Shown one piece after another: positions 1 to 7,105 of a stretch of 19,189 nucleotides of DNA. Numbering within the stretch: position 1 is the stretch's first letter; every line of letters starts with the position of its first letter. A program made the translations under genes and the position numbers. Location: NCBI GenBank assembly GCA_051654865.1, contig JBOFYV010000125.1, positions 1-19,189 on the forward strand, in the 5' to 3' direction. The DNA is from JBOFOR01 sp051654865 (lineage in GTDB: Bacteria; Bacillota; Clostridia; Peptostreptococcales; Peptostreptococcaceae). The notes under the pieces were generated by a model. The model was not told where the DNA came from and made no database searches. It saw only the letters and a program-made list of their open reading frames with translations.

Positions 1-60
1 TTGATTTGTAAAAATATTCAAATTTCTGATAACGATTTGATAACAAATGGGAGAGAAAAA

Positions 61-1248
61 ATGACTAAAGTATTATTAATTATTATTTATGCGGCATTCA
101 TTAGCTTAGGCTTACCGGATGCTATATTAGGTTCGGCGTGGCCTATGATTTATCAAGATTTAAATGTTCCTATATCTTATGCTGGTATAGCTACGATGAT
201 AGTATCTGGAGGAACTATTGTTTCAAGCTTTTTCAGTGGAAAATTAATAAGAAGATTTGGAACTGGAAAGGTAACTGCTTTTAGTGTTTTATTAACAGCT
301 GCTGGACTATTAGGGATATATTTTTCACCAGGATTTGTATGGATTTGTTTATTAGGAGTTCCTTTAGGGTTAGGTGCAGGGGCGGTAGATTCTGCGCTTA
401 ATAATTTTGTAGCAATTAATTATGAAGCAAAACATATGAATTGGCTTCATTGTTTTTGGGGGATTGGTGCTACATCTGGTCCTTTTATTATGTCTTTGTA
501 TTTATTAAAAGATAATGGATGGAGAATGGGATATGCAACTATAGGAATTATTCAAGCGTTACTAGTTTTATGCTTGTTTATATCATTACCTTTATGGAAA
601 AAGTTTGAGGTTGAAAGTAGCGAAGAAGAATCTGTTCATAATGATGTAAAGCCTTCTACGCTATTAAAATTAAGTGGTGCAAAGCCTGCGTTAATATCAT
701 TTTTTTGTTATTGTGCAGTAGAACTAACCGCGGGACTATGGGCAAGTTCATTTTTAGTTGTAAATAGTGGGCTATCAGCGGAATTGGCTGCTAAATGGGT
801 ATCGCTATATTATTTAGGAATTACAGTTGGTAGGTTTTTAGCTGGATTTATTGCTATAAAGTTAAATAATAAGCAAATGATTAGGATGGGACAGATTATT
901 GCTATAGTAGGAGCTATATTATTGATTATTCCATTTGGTAATAATGTACAGCTAGTAGGTTTAATTTTAATAGGGCTTGGGTGTGCTCCGATATATCCTG
1001 CAATGCTTCATGAAACTCCAAATAGATTTGGAAAGGAATTGTCTCAGGGGATAATGGGAATTCAAATGGCTACAGCTTATGTGGGGAGTACTTTTGTACC
1101 GCCTATATTTGGGATGATATCTAAGTTTAGTGGGTTTGGTATTTTACCATATTTTTTATTAATATTTTTAGTTCTAATGTTGATCACATCGGAAAGAGTT
1201 AGTAAAGTATGTATAGAAAATAAAAATAATCAAGTTATTAATAATTAA
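61..1248 (+). CDS. MFS transporter (FucP-like sugar permease type)
   Basis: This 395-residue, very hydrophobic protein has about twelve predicted membrane helices in two halves with a charged central loop near residues 180-200 (KKFEVESSEEESVHNDVKP). That is the usual architecture and length of a major facilitator transporter acting in the cytoplasmic membrane. The first helix carries LGLPDAILGSAWP. A basic GKLIRRFGTGK loop between helices 2 and 3 corresponds to the MFS signature loop, and MNWLHCFWGIGA lies near helix 5. These features recall the fucose-permease-like group, but the substrate cannot be read from the sequence. The frame is open from base 1 with a TTG there. The ATG at 61 was chosen because GGGAGAG at 49-55 sits five bases upstream and the protein then begins directly at helix 1. 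Its upstream context is cut off by the window edge. Confidence 0.8.
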   Translation: MTKVLLIIIYAAFISLGLPDAILGSAWPMIYQDLNVPISYAGIATMIVSGGTIVSSFFSGKLIRRFGTGKVTAFSVLLTAAGLLGIYFSPGFVWICLLGVPLGLGAGAVDSALNNFVAINYEAKHMNWLHCFWGIGATSGPFIMSLYLLKDNGWRMGYATIGIIQALLVLCLFISLPLWKKFEVESSEEESVHNDVKPSTLLKLSGAKPALISFFCYCAVELTAGLWASSFLVVNSGLSAELAAKWVSLYYLGITVGRFLAGFIAIKLNNKQMIRMGQIIAIVGAILLIIPFGNNVQLVGLILIGLGCAPIYPAMLHETPNRFGKELSQGIMGIQMATAYVGSTFVPPIFGMISKFSGFGILPYFLLIFLVLMLITSERVSKVCIENKNNQVINN

Positions 1249-1335
1249 CAGATTAAATTATATAAAGAAATCGTTACCTAAAATTAGACGTAAAATTGGT
1301 AAAATAAATGTCTCGTTAAATTAGTAAATATAGTG

Positions 1336-1341
1336 TATAAT
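1336..1341 (+). promoter_or_regulatory. Promoter -10 box for the DEAD-box helicase gene
   Basis: A perfect TATAAT lies about 110 bases upstream of the helicase start codon. The expected start site near 1348 falls at the foot of the leader hairpin at 1345-1399. The -35 region is poor (TCGTTA at 1313-1318, spacing 17), so the promoter may need an activator or rely mainly on its -10. Confidence 0.5.
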
Positions 1342-1344
1342 ATA

Positions 1345-1406
1345 AAAAATAAACACTTTTTATGTTAGAGTTTATCTGTCATAGGAAGTGTTTATTTTTG
1401 TTTTTT
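1345..1406 (+). terminator. Terminator-like leader hairpin, possible attenuator of the helicase gene
   Basis: A perfect 14-bp stem (1345-1358 with 1386-1399, AAAAATAAACACTT and its complement) encloses a 27-base loop. It is followed by TTTTTGTTTTTT, the form of an intrinsic terminator. It could simply end the MFS transcript. However, a TATAAT lies directly upstream, so it may also act within the helicase leader. A competing pairing exists: 1349-1357 can pair with 1367-1375 (GTTTAT occurs at both 1370-1375 and 1390-1395) with one mismatch. The two foldings are mutually exclusive. Confidence 0.6.
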
Positions 1407-1450
1407 AATAAATAAAGTTACTAATGAATGTAATCATAAAGGAGAAAATA

Positions 1451-2857
1451 ATGCTATTTACAGATTTAGATATAATAAAACCAATACAAAAAGCTCTAAA
1501 GGAAGAAGGTTATAAACAGCCAACACCTATACAAGCTCAGTCAATAACACCATTACTAGAAGGTAGAGATTTATTAGGGTGTGCACAAACAGGAACAGGA
1601 AAAACTGCATCATTTGCTATACCAATACTACAACAAATATACAATGACAAAAAATATTTAAAAGGAAAAAGAACAATAAAAGCAGTAATACTAGCACCAA
1701 CAAGAGAATTAGCAATACAAATAGAAGAAAACTTCACAGCTTATGCAAGACATACAAACATAAAAAACTTAGTAATATATGGTGGAGTATCTCAAAATCC
1801 ACAAACAAAAGCATTAAAAGAAGGAGTAGATGTACTAATAGCAACACCTGGTAGACTACTTGATTTATACAACCAAAAATTCTTAAAATTAAATGATGTA
1901 AAGCACTTTGTACTAGATGAAGCAGATAGTATGCTAGATATGGGAATGATACATGATGTAAAAAGAATAATAAGTCATCTTCCAAAAGTTAGACAAAACA
2001 TATTCTTCTCAGCTACTATGCCAAAGGAAATATCAAAGCTAGCAGATTCAATATTTAACAATCCAGTTAAAGTAGAAGTAGCACCAGTATCATCAACAAC
2101 AGAAACAATAGATCAAAGTATATACTTTGTAAGTAAAAAACAAAAAACTAATTTATTAATAGAGTTACTAAAAAACAACGAAATGGACTCAGTACTTGTA
2201 TTTTCAAGAACAAAGCATGGAGCTAATAAAATAACAAAAGAGTTAATGGCATCATCAATAGAAGCAGCAGCAATACATGGAAACAAATCTCAAAACGCAA
2301 GACAGTTAGCACTTAATAACTTTAAAGAAGGTAAAACTAGAGTACTAGTGGCTACAGATATTGCAGCTAGAGGGATAGATATAGATGAACTATCATATGT
2401 AATAAACTATGACTTACCAGAAGTTGCAGAGACTTATGTTCATAGAATAGGAAGAACAGGAAGAGCGGGAAGAAGCGGAAGTGCTATAGCATTTTGCTCA
2501 ATGGAAGAAAGAGATCTTTATAAAGCTATAGAAAAACTTATAAAGAAGGATATAAAAGTAGTAGGTGAACATAAATTTGCATCAAGTGCAGAAGATATAG
2601 CAGAAGTGACTAAGAAAAGTAACAATAGAGGAAGAACTTCTAATAGAAATAATAACTCAAGGCCTAAAAATAATACAAAAAATAACAATACAAAGCCTAA
2701 CGAGAATAAGAAAGCTAATGAGAATAATAAAACTAATAATAGTAAGAAATCTACTGATAATAAGAAAAGCAATGGAACAAACAAAAATAGAAGCAATAGG
2801 AATAGATGGAATTCTTCTAAAAAGAAAAAAGTGAATAATAAAACAGATGAAAATTAA
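1451..2857 (+). CDS. DEAD-box ATP-dependent RNA helicase
   Basis: A 468-residue cytoplasmic RNA helicase that unwinds RNA duplexes with ATP, typically for ribosome assembly, mRNA decay or cold adaptation. All core motifs are visible in order: Q motif ending in PTPIQ (Q28), Walker A AQTGTGKT (45-52), PTREL (83-87), GG (111-112), TPGR (132-135), DEAD (156-159), SAT (187-189), RGIDI near 307 and HRIGRTGR near 330. From about residue 390 the protein becomes a roughly 75-residue tail made almost only of Asn, Lys, Ser, Arg and Thr. Such basic disordered tails are known RNA-tethering extensions in this family. The ATG at 1451 has AAAGGAG at 1438-1444 with six-base spacing, better than the in-frame ATG at 1424. 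It is transcribed alone and ends at a strong terminator. It resembles CshA/CshB/DbpA-like Firmicutes enzymes, but the subgroup is not certain. Confidence 0.93.
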   Translation: MLFTDLDIIKPIQKALKEEGYKQPTPIQAQSITPLLEGRDLLGCAQTGTGKTASFAIPILQQIYNDKKYLKGKRTIKAVILAPTRELAIQIEENFTAYARHTNIKNLVIYGGVSQNPQTKALKEGVDVLIATPGRLLDLYNQKFLKLNDVKHFVLDEADSMLDMGMIHDVKRIISHLPKVRQNIFFSATMPKEISKLADSIFNNPVKVEVAPVSSTTETIDQSIYFVSKKQKTNLLIELLKNNEMDSVLVFSRTKHGANKITKELMASSIEAAAIHGNKSQNARQLALNNFKEGKTRVLVATDIAARGIDIDELSYVINYDLPEVAETYVHRIGRTGRAGRSGSAIAFCSMEERDLYKAIEKLIKKDIKVVGEHKFASSAEDIAEVTKKSNNRGRTSNRNNNSRPKNNTKNNNTKPNENKKANENNKTNNSKKSTDNKKSNGTNKNRSNRNRWNSSKKKKVNNKTDEN

Positions 2858-2860
2858 AAC

Positions 2861-2895
2861 AAGAAGGTGTCTATAAGACACCTTCTTATTTTAAT
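2861..2895 (+). terminator. Intrinsic terminator after the helicase gene
   Basis: AAGAAGGTGTCT (2861-2872) pairs perfectly with 2876-2887 over 12 bp around a three-base loop and is followed by ATTTTAATTTT. The A-rich upstream flank means it could also serve the convergent minus-strand remnant. Confidence 0.9.
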
Positions 2896-2900
2896 TTTAG

Positions 2901-3216
2901 CTAATTATTAAACTTACCTTTTTTATCCAAAATATAAATGATAAAAATACTATAAGCTAGAACAATAGTAGCTACAAGACCAGCCTCTGGTCCAAAAACG
3001 CCACCTGAAATTAAATCATTACCAATTAAATTAAAATCGAAAAAACTACCTACAGTAGTATCTATTCCACTTACCTCAAATCCAAATATATTTATAAAGC
3101 ACCTATAAATGAACCTCTAAACATAAATATCATACATAATACTATAGCCTAAATAAAATTGGGTAGTTTTTACTTTTTTTAGCTTCTTGAATAAGGCTAT
3201 CTGTTGAATTAGACAT
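2901..3216 (-). pseudogene. Frameshifted remnant of a small membrane protein, possibly the N-terminus of a CPBP-family protein
   Basis: Reading the minus strand from an ATG at 3216-3214, preceded by AAGGGG, gives MSNSTDSLIQEAKKSKNYP and then a stop. Coding continues in a second frame (AIVLCMIFMFRGSFIGAL). It then continues in a third frame (INIFGFEVSGID, later GPEAGLVATIVLAYSIFIIYILDKK) to a TAG at 2903-2901. Two single-base deletions, near 3145 and near 3105, explain the reading. The 316-base span is two short of 106 codons. Two hydrophobic helices followed by a short basic end resemble the first part of CPBP intramembrane protease-like proteins, but no catalytic region remains, so that name is tentative. 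This remnant accounts for most of the stretch between the helicase and nuclease genes. Confidence 0.6.
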
Positions 3217-3310
3217 AAAATCCCCTTTTTAAAATCAATAATTATATATTTTCATAACTTAATAGTAAACTATTTATATTTAAAATTCTACATTATGAGA
3301 ATATATAAAG

Positions 3311-3339
3311 TTAACAAAATTAAGAAAAAGTAGTATTAT
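3311..3339 (+). promoter_or_regulatory. SigA-type promoter of the nuclease gene
   Basis: TTAACA (3311-3316) and TATTAT (3334-3339) are separated by exactly 17 bases. They lie just upstream of GAGAGGTGA and the nuclease ATG. This predicts a very short leader of about 15 bases. Confidence 0.6.
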
Positions 3340-3361
3340 ATATAAAGAGAGGTGACGATAA

Positions 3362-4219
3362 ATGATAAAATTCGACAGAAGGAAGAAAAAATCTATACTA
3401 TTATCTTTAGTTATAGGGACAATGGTAATTATAAGTGGATGCACAAATACATCAACGAATGGTGATAGTAATACTGATTTTAATATCTCAAGTACTAATA
3501 AAAAGCCACACATATCATCTATACAAGTACCATTAGACACTCGTGATAATAATAAATCAGTAATAAAAGCAACCGTAGATAGAGTAGTAGACGGTGATAC
3601 GGTAGAAATAATACTACCTGATGGTAGTGAAGTAGATACTAGACTACTATTGATAGATACACCAGAGACTAAGCATCCAGAAATTGGTGTTCAAGAGTAT
3701 GGACCTGAAGCATCAGAGTTCGCCAAAACAGTACTACATGAAGGTGACACTGTGTACTTTGAACTAGATGGAAAATCTAAAACTGATAAATATGGAAGAT
3801 ACTTAGGATATCTATGGTACACATGTGATGACCACAACACACTTGAAATGTACAATGAAAGAGTAGTAGAAGAAGGTCTAGCAAGGGTTGGATATATATA
3901 CGATCAAACTAAGCACTTAGACGCCTTACTAAAAACAGAGGAAACTGCTAAAACTAACAAATTAAACATATGGTCAATACCAGGATATGTAACAGACAAA
4001 GGCTATGATATGGATAAAGTAAACAATCCGTCAACTGATAATACAACTAAAGAAGAACAAGCTAATGATAAAACAAGCGGACAAATAAACGTTTATGTTA
4101 ATGTATCTTCAAAGGTATATCACAAGGAAAGCAACTCTCATGGAATGAAATCATCTGAAAAAATGAGCAAATCACAAGCTGAATCTAAAGGTTATAAAGC
4201 TTGTTCAAAATGTTTTTAA
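3362..4219 (+). CDS. Secreted lipoprotein thermonuclease (SNase family)
   Basis: A 285-residue nuclease predicted to sit on the outer face of the membrane. A basic start, a hydrophobic stretch (12-24) and the lipobox ISGC with Cys27 indicate a lipoprotein signal. A Ser/Thr/Asn-rich linker follows, then the SNase domain (about 67-208). The residues expected for staphylococcal nuclease are present: the VDGDT loop (D77, D79), RLLLIDTPET (R94, D99, E102) and YGRYLGYLW (R146). The C-terminal 45 residues (YHKESNSHGMK, then GYKACSKCF) match a small Cys/His module often attached to extracellular Clostridia and Bacilli nucleases. The first expected Cys of that module appears to be Ser here. The ATG at 3362 follows GGTGA with six-base spacing. 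The gene stands alone between its own promoter and a hairpin. The usual role is degradation of extracellular DNA or RNA with Ca2+. Confidence 0.9.
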   Translation: MIKFDRRKKKSILLSLVIGTMVIISGCTNTSTNGDSNTDFNISSTNKKPHISSIQVPLDTRDNNKSVIKATVDRVVDGDTVEIILPDGSEVDTRLLLIDTPETKHPEIGVQEYGPEASEFAKTVLHEGDTVYFELDGKSKTDKYGRYLGYLWYTCDDHNTLEMYNERVVEEGLARVGYIYDQTKHLDALLKTEETAKTNKLNIWSIPGYVTDKGYDMDKVNNPSTDNTTKEEQANDKTSGQINVYVNVSSKVYHKESNSHGMKSSEKMSKSQAESKGYKACSKCF

Positions 4220-4240
4220 GCATAAAAAAGTAATAAATAA

Positions 4241-4284
4241 AAACATCTCTATCTTTTAATAAAGCATAAAATATAGAGATGTTT
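4241..4284 (+). terminator. Stem-loop after the nuclease gene
   Basis: AAACATCTCTAT (4241-4252) pairs perfectly with 4273-4284 around a 20-base loop. On the plus strand the tail (CATAATC) is poor in T. On the minus strand it would be followed by a good T-run, although no minus-strand gene leads into it. It probably marks the end of the nuclease transcript with weak efficiency. Confidence 0.5.
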
Positions 4285-4358
4285 CATAATCTAATCTAAA
4301 GAAAATTCTAAAATTCCAAAATACACTAATATATTAAAATAAAAATACAAAAAACAAA

Positions 4359-4373
4359 TGATAACAATTATCA
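4359..4373 (+). promoter_or_regulatory. Fur box 1
   Basis: TGATAACAATTATCA matches the 7-1-7 Fur consensus TGATAAT-N-ATTATCA at 14 of 15 positions (the N counted as a match). It lies upstream of the DUF454 gene, 19 bases before the second box. Confidence 0.75.
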
Positions 4374-4392
4374 ATAAAAATACAAAAAGTGT

Positions 4393-4407
4393 TGACAATG
4401 ATTATCA
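4393..4407 (+). promoter_or_regulatory. Fur box 2 overlapping the DUF454 promoter
   Basis: TGACAATGATTATCA also matches the Fur 7-1-7 consensus at 14 of 15 positions (the N counted as a match). It overlaps a TTGACA hexamer at 4392-4397. A TATAAT at 4410-4415 follows, but only 12 bases after the TTGACA, so the true -10 is uncertain (TAATCT at 4415-4420 has correct 17-base spacing). A repressor bound here would block RNA polymerase, the expected arrangement for iron-repressed genes. Confidence 0.8.
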
Positions 4408-4451
4408 TTTATAATAATCTTATTATAGTAAAAAAATAAGGAGATAATAGA

Positions 4452-4820
4452 GTGAATAAAATTAAGAAGTATATATATGTAACAGTTGGATTAATATCAT
4501 TTGCCCTAGGAGCAATCGGAGTAGTACTTCCAATAATTCCTACAACGCCATTTTTATTATTAGCATCATTTTGTTTTGTAAGAGGTTCTGACAAATTTGA
4601 TAAATGGTTCAAATCTACTAAGATTTATAAAAAACATCTAGAAAGTTTTATAAATGAAAAAGCTATGACTAAAAAACAAAAGGCAACAATATTACTATTA
4701 ATAACTTTAATGTTATCAGTACCAATTATACTTATAGATAATTTACATATGAGATTATTTTTAATAGGATTAATCTGTATTAAGTTTTATTATTTTACAT
4801 TTAAAATAAAAACAAAATAA
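4452..4820 (+). CDS. DUF454 (YbaN-family) inner membrane protein
   Basis: A 122-residue membrane protein of the DUF454/YbaN family, whose biochemical role is unknown. The family pattern is clear: GAIGVVLPIIPTTPFLLLASFCF (about 20-42), GSDKFDKWFKS (45-55), a short polar segment with ESFINEKAMTKKQK (64-77), then two further helices. The start is GTG at 4452 with AAGGAG at 4438-4443. Two Fur boxes directly upstream predict expression under iron limitation. The coding frame stays open for 28 codons past the TAA, but no family member is known to me with such an extension, so TAA is taken as the real end. The next gene lies 162 bases downstream behind its own weaker Fur-like box, so the block may be one or two transcripts. 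Confidence 0.9.
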   Translation: MNKIKKYIYVTVGLISFALGAIGVVLPIIPTTPFLLLASFCFVRGSDKFDKWFKSTKIYKKHLESFINEKAMTKKQKATILLLITLMLSVPIILIDNLHMRLFLIGLICIKFYYFTFKIKTK

Positions 4821-4921
4821 AATAAAGAAGAACAGAAGAAAAATATCAAGAGATTTAACTTACATAATGATTTTACTAGTATTAAAAACATAAATGCAAA
4901 GGAATAATTACAAAAACGAAT

Positions 4922-4936
4922 TGATAATGATATTCA
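4922..4936 (+). promoter_or_regulatory. Third, weaker Fur-like box
   Basis: TGATAATGATATTCA keeps a perfect left half-site and matches the Fur 7-1-7 consensus at 13 of 15 positions (the N counted as a match). It lies 46 bases before the start of the small membrane protein gene. No convincing -35/-10 pair is visible, so whether it controls a second promoter is open. Confidence 0.5.
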
Positions 4937-4982
4937 ATATCTAAAAAATATCTAGGTTTTGAAATAAGAAAGGAAGAAATAA

Positions 4983-5297
4983 ATGTTACACAGAATAGGA
5001 TCAATATTTTTTTTAGTAGCTATAATAACTAGCTTTTACAAATGCTTTAAATTTATAAATAGAAAGATTGGGTTAAATACACATATTGTAGTAGGTACAA
5101 TAGGAGCTTTATCAATGGTTATGTACTCAGTGCTAGATTTTATAAAAGAAAAGGAAGTAACAATTTTACCGATGGGTATTATGAGTATTTTAATAATAAT
5201 ATCGGGAACGAAAAAGGTTAAAAGAAAGTATAAATATTTACATATAGTATCAGTGATTTGTTTTGCTGGGGCATTAGCATTTCATATAATGAGCTAA
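4983..5297 (+). CDS. Small four-helix membrane protein with histidines in its helices
   Basis: A 104-residue protein with four hydrophobic segments (about 5-22, 34-53, 60-76 and 86-103) and basic connecting loops (FINRKIG, KKVKRKYKY). I do not recognise a named family. Histidines fall at 3, 34, 87 and 101, all at or inside helices. H87 and H101 are 14 residues apart in the last helix, a spacing seen for haem ligands in some four-helix cytochromes b. That comparison is only suggestive. AGGAAG at 4971-4976 supports the ATG. It ends 20 bases before the first ABC transporter gene and is almost certainly cotranscribed with it, so it may be an accessory subunit or partner of that exporter. Confidence 0.7.
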   Translation: MLHRIGSIFFLVAIITSFYKCFKFINRKIGLNTHIVVGTIGALSMVMYSVLDFIKEKEVTILPMGIMSILIIISGTKKVKRKYKYLHIVSVICFAGALAFHIMS

Positions 5298-5317
5298 CAC
5301 ACAAGGAGGAAAAAAAT

Positions 5318-7105
5318 ATGGTAAACAAAAGATTGCTTTCACTAAGCACAGAATCAAAAAAATACGTATATTTAACAGTTTTAATGAATTGGATATCAAT
5401 AATTTGCAATATAGGAATAGTATTATTCGTAGGAAATATAATAGATAAATTATATAATAATGACCTAAACTTTAATATAGGAACATATATAATTTACTTA
5501 ACAAGTTTAATAGTAATAAGATTTATATGCAATTATATGTCAGGAAAATTTTCTTATCATTCATCAGCAAAGGTAAGAACATCTATAAGAGAAAGTATCT
5601 ATAAAAAACTACTAACTTTAGGAGTAAACTACAATGATACAATATCAACATCATCAATAGTTCAAATATCAGTAGATGGAGTAGAAGCATTAGAAATATA
5701 CTTTGGTAGATACTTACCTCAATTATTTTATAGTTTATTAGCACCACTTACTCTATTTGTAGTAATAGCACCGATAAGTTTTAAAGCTGCAATAGTGCTT
5801 TTAATATGTGTGCCATTAATACCAATATCAATAGCATCAGTAATGAAGTTTGCTAAAAAACTTTTAAATAAGTACTGGGGAATATACACTAACTTAGGTG
5901 ATTCATTCTTAGAAAATCTTCAGGGTCTTACAACTCTTAAAATATTTGATTTAGATGAAGAAAAAAATATAGAAATGAATAAAGAAGCTGAGACTTTTAG
6001 AAACATAACTATGAAGGTTTTATCAATGCAGTTAAACTCTATAACTATAATGGATTTAATAGCATTTGGAGGGGCCGCTATAGGAATACTAATCGCTGTT
6101 AGTGAATTTAGTAAAGGAAATATTACAATAGGTTCATCTGTAGTAATAATATTATTATCATCTGAATTCTTCATACCTATGAGACTTTTAGGGTCATTTT
6201 TCCATGTAGCTATGAATGGATTAGCTGCTGCGGATAAAATATTTGACTTATTAGACACTAAAGTAGAAGAAGAAAATGAGCTATCAAATAAAGATAAACA
6301 AAAGCTAAAAGATATATCTATATCAATAAAGAATGTTGACTTTGGTTATAACAATGACAGAAAAGTTTTACATAATGTATCTGTAGAAATAAAAAACAAG
6401 TCAATGGTTGCTTTGGTTGGAGAAAGTGGATGTGGAAAAAGTACTATAACCAATTTACTTTTAAAACTAAACAAAGTAGATAAAGGAGAAATACTGTTAA
6501 ATGGAATAAACTTAAACGATATTCCATTTGATGAATTAAGAAAAAAGGTAAGTTTTATGAGTCATAGCTCATATATATTTAATACTACTATAGAAGAAAA
6601 CTTAAGAATGGGTAAAGAAAATGCAACAGAAGAAGAATTATATAAGGCACTTAAAAAAGCAAATTTATATGATTTTGTAATGGGACTAGACAAAAAATTA
6701 CAAACACCAGTTGGAGAGAATGGATCATTCTTATCAGGAGGTCAAAAGCAAAGACTAGCAATAGCAAGAATGATACTTACAGATACTGAAGTTTATATAT
6801 TTGATGAAGCTACATCAAATATAGATGTAGAAAGTGAAGATTTAGTACTTGATACAATATATACATTAGCAAAAGAAAAAACTGTAATAGTTATATCTCA
6901 TAGACTAGCTAACATAAAGAATGCTGATAAAATATATGTACTAGACAAAGGACACATAATAGAAAGTGGAACTCACAGTGAACTTATGAAAAATAAATTA
7001 GCATATAAAAATTTATATACAAACCAAGAAAAACTAGAAGATGTATATAAAGATGATATGTGTAAAGAAGATGATGTATTTAAGGAGGTGGCTATAAGTG
7101 AATAA
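5318..7105 (+). CDS. ABC half-transporter, CydD-like subunit (membrane domain plus ATPase)
   Basis: A 595-residue protein with an exporter-type membrane domain (about 1-310, six helices) fused to an ATPase domain. DGVEALEIYFGRYLPQ (120-135) and the following LLAPLTLF are characteristic of CydD/CydC proteins, which move thiols or haem across the membrane for cytochrome bd assembly. ATPase motifs: Walker A GESGCGKST (368-376), signature LSGGQKQR (472-479), Walker B VYIFDE (492-497, with the catalytic E497) and H-loop His528. The Q-loop position is His416 (MSHSSYIF) rather than Gln. The ATG at 5318 follows AAGGAGG at 5303-5309. Earlier in-frame starts would overlap the preceding gene. The 3' end overlaps the second subunit by eight bases, indicating translational coupling. 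With Fur boxes upstream, haem or an iron-chelating compound is a reasonable but unproven substrate. Confidence 0.85.
   Translation: MVNKRLLSLSTESKKYVYLTVLMNWISIICNIGIVLFVGNIIDKLYNNDLNFNIGTYIIYLTSLIVIRFICNYMSGKFSYHSSAKVRTSIRESIYKKLLTLGVNYNDTISTSSIVQISVDGVEALEIYFGRYLPQLFYSLLAPLTLFVVIAPISFKAAIVLLICVPLIPISIASVMKFAKKLLNKYWGIYTNLGDSFLENLQGLTTLKIFDLDEEKNIEMNKEAETFRNITMKVLSMQLNSITIMDLIAFGGAAIGILIAVSEFSKGNITIGSSVVIILLSSEFFIPMRLLGSFFHVAMNGLAAADKIFDLLDTKVEEENELSNKDKQKLKDISISIKNVDFGYNNDRKVLHNVSVEIKNKSMVALVGESGCGKSTITNLLLKLNKVDKGEILLNGINLNDIPFDELRKKVSFMSHSSYIFNTTIEENLRMGKENATEEELYKALKKANLYDFVMGLDKKLQTPVGENGSFLSGGQKQRLAIARMILTDTEVYIFDEATSNIDVESEDLVLDTIYTLAKEKTVIVISHRLANIKNADKIYVLDKGHIIESGTHSELMKNKLAYKNLYTNQEKLEDVYKDDMCKEDDVFKEVAISE

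Noticed and set aside
1..60. TTG at base 1 as the MFS transporter start
   Set aside because: The ATG at 61 has a good ribosome site and begins at the first membrane helix. The upstream residues are polar and unlike the family.
2518..2881. Leucine-rich minus-strand open frames opposite the helicase tail
   Set aside because: They arise from the Asn/Lys-rich coding of the helicase C-terminus read backwards; nothing supports translation.
4821..4907. 28 open codons in frame after the DUF454 stop
   Set aside because: The open run is short enough to occur by chance in this composition. The stretch has no membrane or family character, and the stop falls where DUF454 proteins normally end.
4894..4944. 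A 16-codon ATG open frame overlapping the third Fur-like box
   Set aside because: It has no adequate ribosome site spacing and no reason beyond chance; too short to support.
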